Assembly: GCA_015478945.1 (NCBI GenBank)
Contig: JABUQX010057217.1
Coordinates: 1 to 22,500 of the forward strand
DNA length: 22,500 nt
Direction: 5' to 3'
Origin: Trachelipus rathkii
Lineage: Eukaryota; Arthropoda; Malacostraca; Isopoda; Trachelipodidae
Shown here in pieces: positions 11,650 through 21,330 of the stretch (the first letter of the stretch is position 1; every line of letters starts with the position of its first letter). The notes beneath the pieces are model-generated. The model was not told the DNA's origin, made no database searches, and worked only from the letters and a program-made list of their open reading frames with translations. The translations under genes and the position numbers were made by a program.

Positions 11650-11830
11650 ACATGTATAATAACCAAATATAACACTAACATCACACACAGCACATATATC
11701 TAACATCACACACAACAATCAACTCACACTACTCACACACTACACACGAACTCAACACGACACATTATACAATCATAACAATTTTTTCTATAACTCCAAC
11801 CATAACACACAATTCCTCCACATCATAAAA
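11650..11830. repeat. G-depleted CA-rich tract with a 25-bp direct repeat
   Basis: The plus strand is almost free of G and rich in CACACA and ACATCA motifs. CTAACATCACACACA at 11675-11689 recurs at 11700-11714, and the homology continues over the 25-bp period (both copies are followed by CA-rich sequence). It looks like a decayed CA-type microsatellite or minisatellite. Confidence 0.6.
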
Positions 11831-13160
11831 GCATAAAAAATAGTTGGTTATAGTTCCTAAAAATAATCTTAAGCACAACAAATTTCACGATATGCCACAC
11901 CGCGTTAATAGACTTGAGTAGAACTTTTTGGTAAAGCGTAATGGCACCATGTCCTAATGCCTACTGTAATATACCTTACAGCACAGGGACACTAGCACTT
12001 AAAACGAGTGACTTTACTTCATCAAAAACTTTAATCCACTGAACTGTAAATTAACCACAACAATTATTTCACAAACATGAGTTTAAATATATATTGAATC
12101 AATAAATAATTCGCAATTAAATAATAAGACAACTTTTTGAACATATATTTTGTAATAACATTAGTGTGTTATGTATAATATATATATAAAAAATTAAATA
12201 TATAATAGATAAATCATTATATATATAAATATACAAAAATATTAATATATATCTTACCAATACTATATACCTATAAATATAACTTATAAGCCCTAATAGA
12301 CATATATACTAATCATTAAACTAATGGTATACTTAAAATATGAATTTATTAGATATATATAATAGTAATGAATTACTTACTAGATCTATATACAAATAAC
12401 TTAGAAAAGTCAATGAAGTAGTCAAATCTCAATCTTATATCACTATACAATATATATATACAACCATCCTACGACCAAAAGTTATTTATAATATCATATA
12501 TAATTATTATAATTATTATAATATTATAATATTTTTTAATATATAATTTAATATCTAATTATACGTTTTGCCATATGTTATGCATGAAACATATATATAC
12601 CTATATATAATAATATATAATATATAATATATAATATATATAATTAATTTATACTAATTAAAATATTATATATATTACTTAATAGTTAAAGTTATATAAA
12701 TTAATTTAATTTTTACATGATTTTGATGTATTATTATTATATCCCAATTTATATTATACCAACAAATAGATACTGCTACAGTACACATATCACTACTAAA
12801 TATAAGCTAGTTACTGACGACTAACTAAATAATCTAGGTATTGAGTCATAAATGATCTCAACAACTAAACTAAATATTAGGCTATTATGGTAATAATAAT
12901 GCTCCTATATCGCTGTTACATATATATATACCTATTAATACATTATATTATATATATATAACGTATATATACAATATCTTAAAACAAAGAATAAATAAGG
13001 TGATCTGGTATTATATAAAATAACATCTAGTTATACTTCACTATATGCTTACTATTTAGAGAGGTAGTGATTACAAAATATATATAAACTAGTGATGATG
13101 TAAAATACATATGGTCATGCATTCAATGTAATGTTAAGGCGTGTAAAAAAAGATAATTAG
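11830..13160. other. AT-rich spacer, nothing recognised
   Basis: Very AT-rich, with tracts of ATATAAT-type repeats near 12600-12645 and scattered TA runs. No credible open frame. Confidence 0.65.
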
Positions 13161-13210
13161 TTTTGAAGTGGAATAAACAAAGAAATTTTGAAGGGGAATA
13201 AACAGAGAAC
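13161..13210. repeat. 25-bp tandem duplication
   Basis: Unit 1 (13161-13185) and unit 2 (13186-13210) share TTTTGAAG.GGAATAAACA.AGAA and differ at three positions. The units are directly adjacent. Confidence 0.85.
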
Positions 13211-13377
13211 GGGTATCAATTACATGAACATTTGGTGCTTTGTTCTAACAATGGTATGAATGCGGTTCAACAACTTACATGAAGGGTAAATTGCTATGCG
13301 TATCTGTGTAATAACATATGATATTATATATAGCATATATACTAAAAGCACACGTACGTTCTCCATCGGTGAACAAC

Positions 13378-13467
13378 ATATATTATATATATATAATATA
13401 TATATATATACATCAAATAATATCATCACACGACAAGCACACACTAACTAACAAGAATATTATATAT

Positions 13468-13501
<34 letters not shown>
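13378..13501. repeat. (TA)n tracts
   Basis: TA-rich runs at about 13380-13412 and 13458-13501 are separated by a short unique stretch. They lie about 90 bp upstream of the SINE. Confidence 0.9.
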
Positions 13502-13590
13502 GAACATGTATATTTAAGCCAAGTATATATATTTTAAAAAAAAATAGAATTTTTTATGTATTTCAACTTTATTTTTTTGATATAGCAAGC

Positions 13591-13796
13591 GTAGCCCGAT
13601 AGCTCAGTGTCTAGTATCAACCTTGCACCAAACCAAGAGAGGTGTCCCAGGTTCTGAGCATCTGGTCGGGTGGGAGATTTGATGTATTTCTCTCACTTGG
13701 GCTGGCTCCGTCCTGCTCGTACGTTAAATGAGTACACAACTCTCCCTTGATTAGGGCTCTGCCACGTGAGTTTTGGCAGTGTTATTTCTGTAAATA
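13591..13796 (+). mobile_element. tRNA-derived SINE
   Basis: The 5' part reads GCCCGATAGCTCAGTGTCTAG, with a polymerase III A-box-like TAGCTCAGTGTC at about 13600-13611. A B-box-like GGTTCTGAGC follows at 13650-13659, at a tRNA-like distance. After GGTCGGGTGGGAGA comes a tRNA-unrelated body (CTTGGGCTGGCTCCGTCCTG, then GTTAAATGAGTAC, then TTGGCAGTGTTATT) that ends at an AT-rich tail merging into (TA)n. The whole is about 200 bp and clearly less AT-rich than its surroundings. SINEs are copied by polymerase III transcription and a LINE's enzymes. The B box carries an extra T, so this copy is diverged. The body resembles SINE cores I recall from invertebrates, but I cannot name the family. Confidence 0.65.
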
Positions 13797-13829
13797 TGAT
13801 ATATATATTAATATATAATTTATATATAA

Positions 13830-13866
<37 letters not shown>

Positions 13867-13890
13867 TATATATATATATATATATAATAT
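13797..13890. repeat. (TA)n microsatellite at the SINE 3' end
   Basis: ATATATTAATATATAATTTATATATAAG leads into a long TA run. It may have grown from the SINE tail. Confidence 0.9.
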
Positions 13891-14750
13891 TAATATTTTA
13901 ATTATTATTCATAACATCTATTACCAGCCTTTACCTATTCTCAGCCAAGACTTGGAGTGGTGGGTTATTAAGGTGCGTGACACGCACCGGAAACAGTGAA
14001 GTAGTAAAATATAAGATAATATGTGTAACTAACATATATAAACGAAAAGAAACCCGGACCTTTAACCTATCTATAAGCCCAACTTTATACATTTTTGTGA
14101 GAAACCGTCGCAATCGGAAAAAATCAATCTACTAAATCTTCTAATTGGAACCTCGACGATCCCTTCACTATGGGTTCATCCTTGAACCCAGTAGTGGGGC
14201 CAACAACCATATAAGCATTAAAACCTTAATAACAAATTCTGCCAATTCACTCCCTATTATGCACGCTTTCTTATCACCTTGTCACAACACATTTTCTCTT
14301 CTTCGTTATGACTCGTTATTCAGGGTAAAAAAATTCACTTAACTGACATTGGTCAATTTCACACTTTTAATTCATATATTTATGGATATACTTTCATTCA
14401 CCAATGCGCTTAAGATATCTGATTCCCAAATAGCATAAAGACACTTCAACCACTAGACATTCCCGCTTTAATACGTTCTTAATTTTCTCGAGATTACGTA
14501 CTATCACCCCGCATATCCTATTTTTTTCCTATATTCGCACACCATATTTTTCACATCATCTCAATGTAATCCATTTCATATACGTTTTTCCTCACTAACT
14601 TCATTTTTAATCTCCCTTTCTCACATGTTTCTTTTATTTCTTACTTTCATAAATAAATCATCCATGAATATTTTTTTGGTAGACAATACATTACTGCTCT
14701 TAATTACGTTCATTAATTTTATTTTAATCTATTTTATCATTTTTATTCAA
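13891..14750. other. Unassigned segment with two strong inverted repeats
   Basis: GGTGCGTG-A-CACGCACC at 13972-13988 is a perfect 8-bp-arm palindrome. At 14162-14199, TGGGTTC and GAACCCA pair around a six-base loop, with further imperfect pairing of CCTTCACTA with GTAGTGGGG. From about 14340 the plus strand becomes pyrimidine-rich, like the retrotransposon remnant that follows, and may be its 3' flank or UTR. Open frames (minus 13931-14113, plus 14145-14342) match nothing I know. Confidence 0.4.
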
Positions 14751-17120
14751 TTTCTGTCTTAGAGGTCACCTTAACACCACAAGCAGCACACACCTCCAAA
14801 TGCCGGTTGCCTCGCTACAGACTACTGAAACGAGTATGAGTACCATCTTTAGATTTAACATTACAACCGCGCATGAAGCCGTTCGGTAATAAACGCTCTC
14901 TAGAGCCCGTCATCTACACTCCGACTACTAATACATTAAACACAGGTTCAACGACGCCCTATATCACCCACATTGACTTATAGTACCTAGTCCTCCATCC
15001 ACTCGACATGTATCTTTACGCTGCGCTGTTTATCATTCATACTAAGGAATATAATTTCAAAACCAGCCACCTTCCTGCCAATCACTACTTTCCGAGTGAC
15101 CCGCCGCATCCTTCTTGGTGGACATCGTTCCCTTTTTCATTCAACATATATCCTAAATATTTAACTCAGATATTTGTTCAGCTGATAGCTTCAGCAACAT
15201 GCTTAAATAATAACTATCACACCGAGGAGCTGTCTCATCTCACAGTCATAACCTACTTTTATCTACGTTTAGTTTCAAAACCCTCCTTTTCACTCGACAC
15301 ACACACTCTGCCAAAATACCATCTTTTACCAAATCCTCTCAAACTCTCTTTCACAGATTTGCCACACCGGCAAAACCAATAATCAAACCTTAAACACCTC
15401 CACACACAAACATCTTTCGTTCCATTTCTCTTATATGCTAGCACAAATCCCCTACCACCACCTGAACAAGCGCATTCTTCCAAATCACACTAAATCGATA
15501 CATTCCATGTATATAAACAACGTAAGCCACCAAAAGCCAAATATTATAACAAAAATTTAGTAATTATAGCCAATTTGAGAATAACATGTAAAAAAACCAA
15601 CGTTGGTTAATCCCCACGTAAGCGCTTTTGAGATGAAAAGGTCGACTGGAATTCTCCGCTATTTCCATATTCCATCTGTGAAATTGAGGCCAAATCACTT
15701 CGACTACATTTATTCCTAATAATATCAATAACAGCGCTTCACTATCTGTCATATCATATTTTGTCCCAATTCAGTCACATTATCAATGGCAACGCCTATC
15801 CTGTGACTAGGCAATAGGTCTTCCTGCCGTGGATGAAATATTCCTCATAGCTGCAGTCCATGAATAGTGGCAATATTCCTGTGACCTATTAAAGAGGTCT
15901 CTATGATAGCTAAATTCTTTATTCTTAATCTTTCCCTTCACAACCGTCTATTTTTCTCAAATCATCATTATTTTCAATGTAAAGATTGTTGAGATTTGCA
16001 GCATGATACACAGTTTATACATTCCCACTAGGTGCTCCTTCATCTTACACCTAACTCGTCTACTCTTTTGGATTCATCTAGGAGCACGTTATCAAATCAG
16101 TCCTTCAGTCACTCGACGCACTCTTTCACCAAATACTTAGAAAGACTCAATAACCATTTCCACCTATGTTATATTCCTACAAGTTGCCTTGTATAATATT
16201 CCTTACCCTTTATATAAGAGTACTATTACTGCTTTCCTCCATCCCTCGGAACTATACCCTACATTGAAGACGCTTTGCTACACAGTTTCCAAATCCAAAT
16301 CAATCAAAACTCTCCACTCCGTTTCTTCGTTATCAATTTATCACAACCAGTAATAATACATGTTGTATCTTTTCATTCTCTACGCTTTATATCACAAAAA
16401 TTACTATTCTTCGTAGACATATTCACGTTCTAACCCTACCGTGCTCTAATCTTAAACAATTAAAATTCCGTTCTTAATTGCTACATTCGAAGTCATAAGT
16501 CTTGCCGCAAAATTTACTTCGTTATTCGCTTGCCTTATGACTACAATCAAACCACACAGCATTCACTATCACTCTGAATCTATTACCCATCTGTAACAAT
16601 GAAATTCAGATATAGCAGATTTTCGAAATGTTCCTCCACACTCCCCCTCACATCCATCCTGCGATCAGTTCACTCAAGATAAACCAGCCATCGCCATTTG
16701 AAGGCATTATAGAGCAGATTGACCTCATGCTTCTTCTTAACACCATTTACGGCACTAATTGTGACTTCCTTCGACGAAAGAGTGTGTATACAATCATATC
16801 ATCCCTCTCCCTATAAAGATGGCTCGGAGTTTCCATTCTCTATTTATACACTTACTTTCCAAACTGTTCATTTATTTCCTTTTCTACTACACGTAATAAC
16901 GCGCCAAAATTCAGCATATAAATCTAATCTTGGGTCCCTCTCTGTAATATTTCATCCTCGAAAATCATAAAACTCCATTTGCTCTGTTATATAGTACCTG
17001 CTCTCCATAACACGTAACTAAATGCGTATTTTTTAGAATGTATTTTAACCGCTTGCATCACAAACGTCTTGCATTCCATCCACACTTAACACCTCTGAGT
17101 ATTGTCAACAAATTTGGTCG
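14750..17120 (-). pseudogene. Second non-LTR retrotransposon, reverse transcriptase remnant interrupted by foreign sequence
   Basis: Minus-strand blocks appear in the expected order. SEGWRKAVIVLLYKG (16206-16250) matches the (E/D)GW.KAVIVPLYKGKG start of this RT family. RVRRVTEGLI (16095-16124) follows after 81 bases, where the family has about 87. CGKSVKESL (15340-15366) and LVKDGILAECVCRVKRR with LKLNVDKSRL (about 15249-15335) match the region after the active site, ending in the VN..KSKVM block. A weak VPVLMYGSE-like stretch (EPVFNVLVVGV) lies at about 14921-14953. The YADD box expected near 15370 is not recognisable. About 730 bases separate VTEGLI from CGKS, against roughly 390-420 expected, so some 300 bases were inserted. 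The region 16260-17120 shares the pyrimidine bias and probably holds the 5' part, but I matched no motif there. Dead copy. Confidence 0.72.
15540..15960. mobile_element. Probable insertion inside the second retrotransposon
   Basis: This stretch falls where the reverse transcriptase core should be but shows none of its motifs. It contains two related segments, CAATGGCAACGCCTATCCTGTGAC (15784-15807, written here only by its shared parts) and AGTGGCAATATTCCTGTGAC (15866-15885), both ending in CCTGTGAC. I could not define terminal inverted repeats or a target duplication, so the exact ends and type are unknown. Confidence 0.35.
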
Positions 17121-17124
17121 TGGT

Positions 17125-17232
17125 CTACATTGCATATTTAAACTTTAGTAAACTATACTTTAGTATACGTGTAGGTTAGGTTAGATTAAGAGTAATTATG
17201 GTGATCAGGAGTACTTACCCCTATATCTAGAT

Positions 17233-17276
<44 letters not shown>

Positions 17277-18270
17277 ATATAGATAATTATATATAGATTC
17301 ACCGGAAATTATTATTATGATTATATATATACAGTATATAGATATTATAGCGAGTAGAAATACACCTAAAAAGACCTCAATATATCAGCCTTATTATATA
17401 CTTCATCTTATTACTAAATAAGGAATAGATAAAATATTAATATATTTCACATTTTCATAACAATATAAATATATATAAAGAGGGAAAATCACTTAGATAT
17501 AAATATGAGCTGATAATGAGTGAGAGAAATACATAGTTATATTAATTTGAGAATAGACACTAAGCGTAGCTCGTAAATCTAAATTAATTTTCTAATAGAT
17601 ATTACCTATATAAAAAAATATATATATATATAAATATATACTATTATTATAAGCATAGTATATATACTGTGTTGAGAAGGAGAAGTAGTGTAATTTAATT
17701 TTATGTAGAAAAATGAAAGATAATGAACTAGAAATTAATATATATATATATATATATATTCTATATGTATATAATAATTTATCGTATTAAAATTCGTATT
17801 ATTAATTCACTTATATATGATTATATATATTATAATAATATATACCTATTATAATATTAGTATGTCAAAGATTTTATAATTGTGCGTTAAATATATATGA
17901 AAAAATCTAAACTGAATAGTAATTAGTACCTGATAACTATCTATATTATGTGAATAACATATCTTTAATAAATTACTAATGAACATATTGACATCGATAT
18001 ATATAAAATTTCATTACTATTAATTTATGGAACCAAACATAGTTATTGGTATTACGAAAAAAGTATCGTACTCTCTGTCAGTTTTGCATGACTTTTTTTT
18101 GTTTTGATTTTTCATATATTTTCGAGCTATATGCCATTCATAACAAGTCAACAGTTTCATAAAGTAGGTGACGCAACAATGATCTTCAAAGAAATATATA
18201 TCATGGAGCCTGTAGCGAGTGATACGGCTACCGACTATTTAATTCATAATTATTTATTCTATATTTTTTT
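17125..18270. other. AT-rich spacer with (TA)n
   Basis: A TA run lies at about 17237-17274 and shorter ones at 17618-17632 and 17738-17759. GTAGGTTAGGTTAG near 17171 holds only two TTAGG units and is not a telomeric array. No gene recognised. Confidence 0.65.
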
Positions 18271-18624
18271 TTAACTTAAACGGAATACCAAGGGGTAGAA
18301 TCGGACGGTATTGAAGAGATAAGAAACTATCTGAGGAGCAACAAGAGTCCGGTCTCTCGTAAAAGTCGCATTACACGCCGATGGATTACTGTAACGAGAG
18401 AGTTTAGGACTGAAATGTTTTATCCCACCCAATTCGCGAAGGAGAGTGACTTTCCATCGGGAGAAAGGCTCCATGTCGGCCGTTGCCAGCTTCACTTTGG
18501 TATATTTTTTTTTTGTCGCAGGGGTGGTTCCTACCGCACCCCTCTCATACTGATAATATATTATATATATATTAGGGTATGTGAAAAACGTCCCCCCTCT
18601 GTCCCCCGTTGGCTCGTGCCGACT
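18271..18624 (-). pseudogene. Repeat-borne open frame adjoining GC-rich repeat copy 2
   Basis: On the minus strand a frame stays open from the repeat core to the stop at 18271-18273. It includes TGDRGGTFFTYP, GAVGTTPATKKKYTKVKLAT, then ELGGIKHFSPKLSRYSNPSA and TFTRDRTLVAPQIVSYLFNT. Upstream the same frame continues into AT-rich DNA up to an ATG at 18744, but that part (NNKINLIIIKK) looks like extension by chance. The first part aligns in the same frame with copy 1 (RVGTFSTPGGAGGTPATPN, which has a stop just before it), while the rest has no counterpart there. A short microsatellite has been inserted between the FFTYP and GAVGTT blocks. I do not recognise a domain. It may be coding or UTR sequence of an uncharacterised mobile element. 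Confidence 0.35.
18515..18620. repeat. GC-rich dispersed repeat, copy 2
   Basis: It aligns with 2911-2982 on the same strand, with an extra AT-rich segment of about 35 bp (roughly 18549-18577) in the middle. The conserved right part reads GTGAAAAACGTCCCCC, then CTCTGTC, then GGCTCGTGCC. It is flanked by AT-rich DNA on its right side, like copy 1. Confidence 0.7.
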
Positions 18625-18680
18625 AATTAATTTTTTTATTATTATTAAATTTATTTTGTTATTTATCATGCTAGTATAAT

Positions 18681-18890
18681 GCTGTCCAAAATATGTAAAT
18701 ATGGTTTTTTCTAGTAAGTGCCCATACTTTTCGAGATATTTCATATCTGATTATTTTTTATTTTTTTTTTTTTTTTTTTTGTTTTTTTTTTTTACATTTT
18801 TGTAATTAAAGCCTTTAAATATGTCGCTATGCAAATAAATAACTGGTTTTTCTGTAAGTATCGTACCTTTCGAGATATTTCATTTTTGAA
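18681..18890. repeat. Two diverged ~70-bp direct repeats separated by poly(T)
   Basis: Unit 1 (about 18681-18749) and unit 2 (about 18821-18890) share the order ATATG.AAAT...TGGTTTTT, then GTAAGT..C.TAC, then TTTCGAGATATTTCAT. Between them lies a poly(T) tract (about 18757-18793). A weaker relative, AAGTATCGTAC followed further on by TTTTCGAG, occurs near 18060-18127. They may be internal repeats of an unclassified mobile element that also includes GC-rich repeat copy 2. Confidence 0.7.
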
Positions 18891-19075
18891 AATTTTTTCT
18901 TATATAAAATGTGAATTTTAAAACTTCTTTAAAATGAAACTGCAACTTTTCTAATTCATAAAACTACACCACCGTAAATTCAATGTTAAAGTATTAATAT
19001 TACTATAAAAGCAATATTGTTAAAAAAAAAACAAAAAAAAATAAAACTGACGGAGTCGTAAACGTAACAGGGTAT
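18891..19075. other. AT-rich spacer
   Basis: No gene or repeat is recognised. It ends in poly(A)-like stretches near 19021-19041. Confidence 0.5.
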
Positions 19076-19305
19076 ATAATATTAATATATATATATATAT
19101 ATAATATAGTATATATAATATATATATATATATATACCTATATACTATATAATTATATATAATATAATTATATATAATATTAATATTAATATATATATAT
19201 ATAATATATATATATATAATATATATATATATATATAATAATATTATTAATATAATATATATATAATATATATATAATATAATTTATAACCTAATATATA
19301 TATTT
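19076..19305. repeat. Interrupted (TA)n array
   Basis: About 230 bp are built almost only of TA runs broken by AATATTA-type interruptions. Confidence 0.93.
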
Positions 19306-19744
19306 GTAATAATATACATTTATGTATCTTATAAATCAAAATAAAGTATTGTTATTATATAAATATATGAAAAATATATATATTTTTTTAATAATATGAT
19401 CTGTCAAAATTATAAAAGAACTGGTGTAAAGCAACAAAATGGCTAAATTTAATTATACAGTAAGGTAATATATTTCAAATAAATTTTAATAATATGACAA
19501 CTTAAATGTAAGTAGGTTTCTACCTACAGATGTATTTATAGAAGAACTGGAATTTGGATTACAAGTTGTCGTTGTTGAAGTTTCTGAATCTAAATGATGA
19601 TTAAAAATCGAACCCCAGTGGCTTTTACTGACCTTAAAAACTTATTCTCTATCCCTGATAGAGAGTATGATCTCTTCTATCAAGCTATTGACTTGTAAGG
19701 ATGGAGGAATTTCTACCCTCAGCTGTTTTAATTTTTCCCATGAA
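19306..19744. other. Spacer with a small hairpin
   Basis: TCTCTATC (19646-19653) pairs with GATAGAGA (19657-19664) around a three-base loop. Just before it, the minus strand carries GGGGTTCGATTTT, which resembles a polymerase III B box, but no A box is found. No gene recognised. Confidence 0.35.
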
Positions 19745-20060
19745 GAACGTTATTATTATAAAATAGAGTATAATGATAGTAATAGTATTTATAATAGTGA
19801 TAATGATAATAATAATAAGTGATAGTGATGATGATAGTTTGCAACTATGATAATATAATAGTAATAATGAATAATAGTGAATAATGTTAAATGTTAATAA
19901 TAGTAATGGTAATTGATAGTGGAAGTGGAAGAAAAAAGATATAAATGATAATAATTAGTTTTAATGATATTGGCTTAGCTAAAAACGATAATGGTTAAAT
20001 AATGATAATAAATAATGATAGTTGTGGATAGTAAATAATAGTATAGTACATAGTACTTTA
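19745..20060 (+). repeat. Degenerate GATAAT/AATAGT trinucleotide-type microsatellite
   Basis: More than 300 bp of the plus strand consist of GATAATAAT, ATAGTAATA and GTGATGATG words with C almost absent. All frames are full of stops. This is an eroded trinucleotide or hexanucleotide repeat. Confidence 0.8.
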
Positions 20061-20575
20061 ATAACCATAATGACAGTAATACTAATAATTGGCTCATGTT
20101 GATTATCAGCATCCAGTTAAGTTTAAGCCGATTTTATTTTAAAACCTACTAAATCGAAAGCACAAATGAACAGTCAAACACTGGTAGTGTTACAAAGATA
20201 TTGAACTTTTTTTCCTATTGGTTATGATTAGTTATAGTTAGTTATTGAAAATAATGGATATACGAAATAAAAATTACTAAATATATATAATGCCTTTAGT
20301 TAAATTAAAAGAATATGAAATAAATTAATAACATAAGTTTAGTGAAGGTTAAATTATAAGTTTCGTTAAATAATATATTTAATATATAATATTATAAAAA
20401 ATATTTTTTAACCTTTTTATGTTTTTTTAATTTTATTTTAAAAGGAGTGTGAAGCAAAATTATTACAATAGTTTTTATTAGGGACAAAATTGTGAAATTT
20501 TTTGTTTTTAACAGTTATACAAGTTAATAAATAAGGGAAAAACATAAAGAGTAGAACAATTATATGCTTGAGGTA
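20061..20575. other. AT-rich spacer, nothing recognised
   Basis: No credible open frame, RNA or repeat boundary was seen. GTTATGATTAGTTATAGTTAGTTATTG near 20220 is a minor local repeat of GTTA words. Confidence 0.5.
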
Positions 20576-20624
20576 ATATATATTTAATTTAATATATAAT
20601 ATATATATATATATAATATATATA

Positions 20625-20668
<44 letters not shown>

Positions 20669-20912
20669 ATATTATATTTATATAATTTATATATATATAA
20701 TATAGAATAATATATATATATATTATATAATAATATATATAATATATATATATATATATATAATATATATATAAATATAAAATTATATATAACTATATAT
20801 ATATATGTATTATAATATATATATAATATATATAATATTAAATATATATTATATATATACTATATATATATATATAATAATATATAATATATATATATAA
20901 TATATATAATCT
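20576..20912. repeat. Interrupted (TA)n array
   Basis: About 335 bp of TA runs with scattered AATATA interruptions, ending abruptly at CTAGTCCCAACC. Confidence 0.95.
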
Positions 20913-21330
20913 AGTCCCAACCAAAAAAAGGAGATGGCGTGCACGGGTCATCCCGCGAAATCCTAAATTATTGAGTTATTAATATAATTATATATATATA
21001 AAATACCATCACTCACGAAAGCTGTGGAGAGAGCGTTAAATGGCATTGAAGAAAATAACGCTTAGTAGAACGTTAAGTATTACGCTAAGGTTCGAACGCT
21101 GACATGGAACGCGTTGGATGTAGTCTCTGCGGTTTAGCGGCGCGAGGTGTCTTGGCTGTGTTAGGAGCTCGATAAAGAGACAGAAAATAGCCGACAACTT
21201 CCGGTATCAATAAAATACGGCCATAAATTCTTGGGAAGTGCTGCTATATATAAACAGATCTTTTTCCGGGTTCCGGGTTGTTAAATAATATACAAAATTA
21301 ACTTAAAAAACGGCCGGATAACCGGAAAAT
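20913..21330. other. Less AT-rich island, possibly repeat-derived, unassigned
   Basis: The island starts at TAGTCCCAACCAAAAAAAGG and includes GGAGATGGCGTGCACGGG, AAGGTTCGAACGCTGAC (21089-21105, B-box-like GGTTCGAAC), GCGGTTTAGCGGCGCGAGG, and two CCGG-rich pockets (TTCCGGGTTCCGGGTTG near 21266-21282, CGGCCGGATAACCGG near 21311-21325). The base composition suggests a mobile-element insertion into AT-rich DNA. No open frame of note and no convincing A box were found, so neither a tRNA gene nor a SINE is claimed. Confidence 0.4.

Noticed and set aside
13220..13444. 74-codon minus-strand frame
   Set aside because: Includes TA-repeat-encoded Tyr-Ile and overlaps the edge of a tandem duplication; no family recognised.
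15008..15382. 124-codon plus-strand frame
   Set aside because: It lies antisense to recognisable reverse transcriptase blocks and is a shadow of them.
17171..17186. GTAGGTTAGGTTAG, and its reverse complement near 7722, as telomere-like TTAGG repeats
   Set aside because: Only two units at each place, no array, and the flanks do not match.
19590..19670. B-box-like GGGGTTCGATTTT (minus strand) with a hairpin as a tRNA gene
   Set aside because: No A box and no cloverleaf arms could be drawn at the right spacing.
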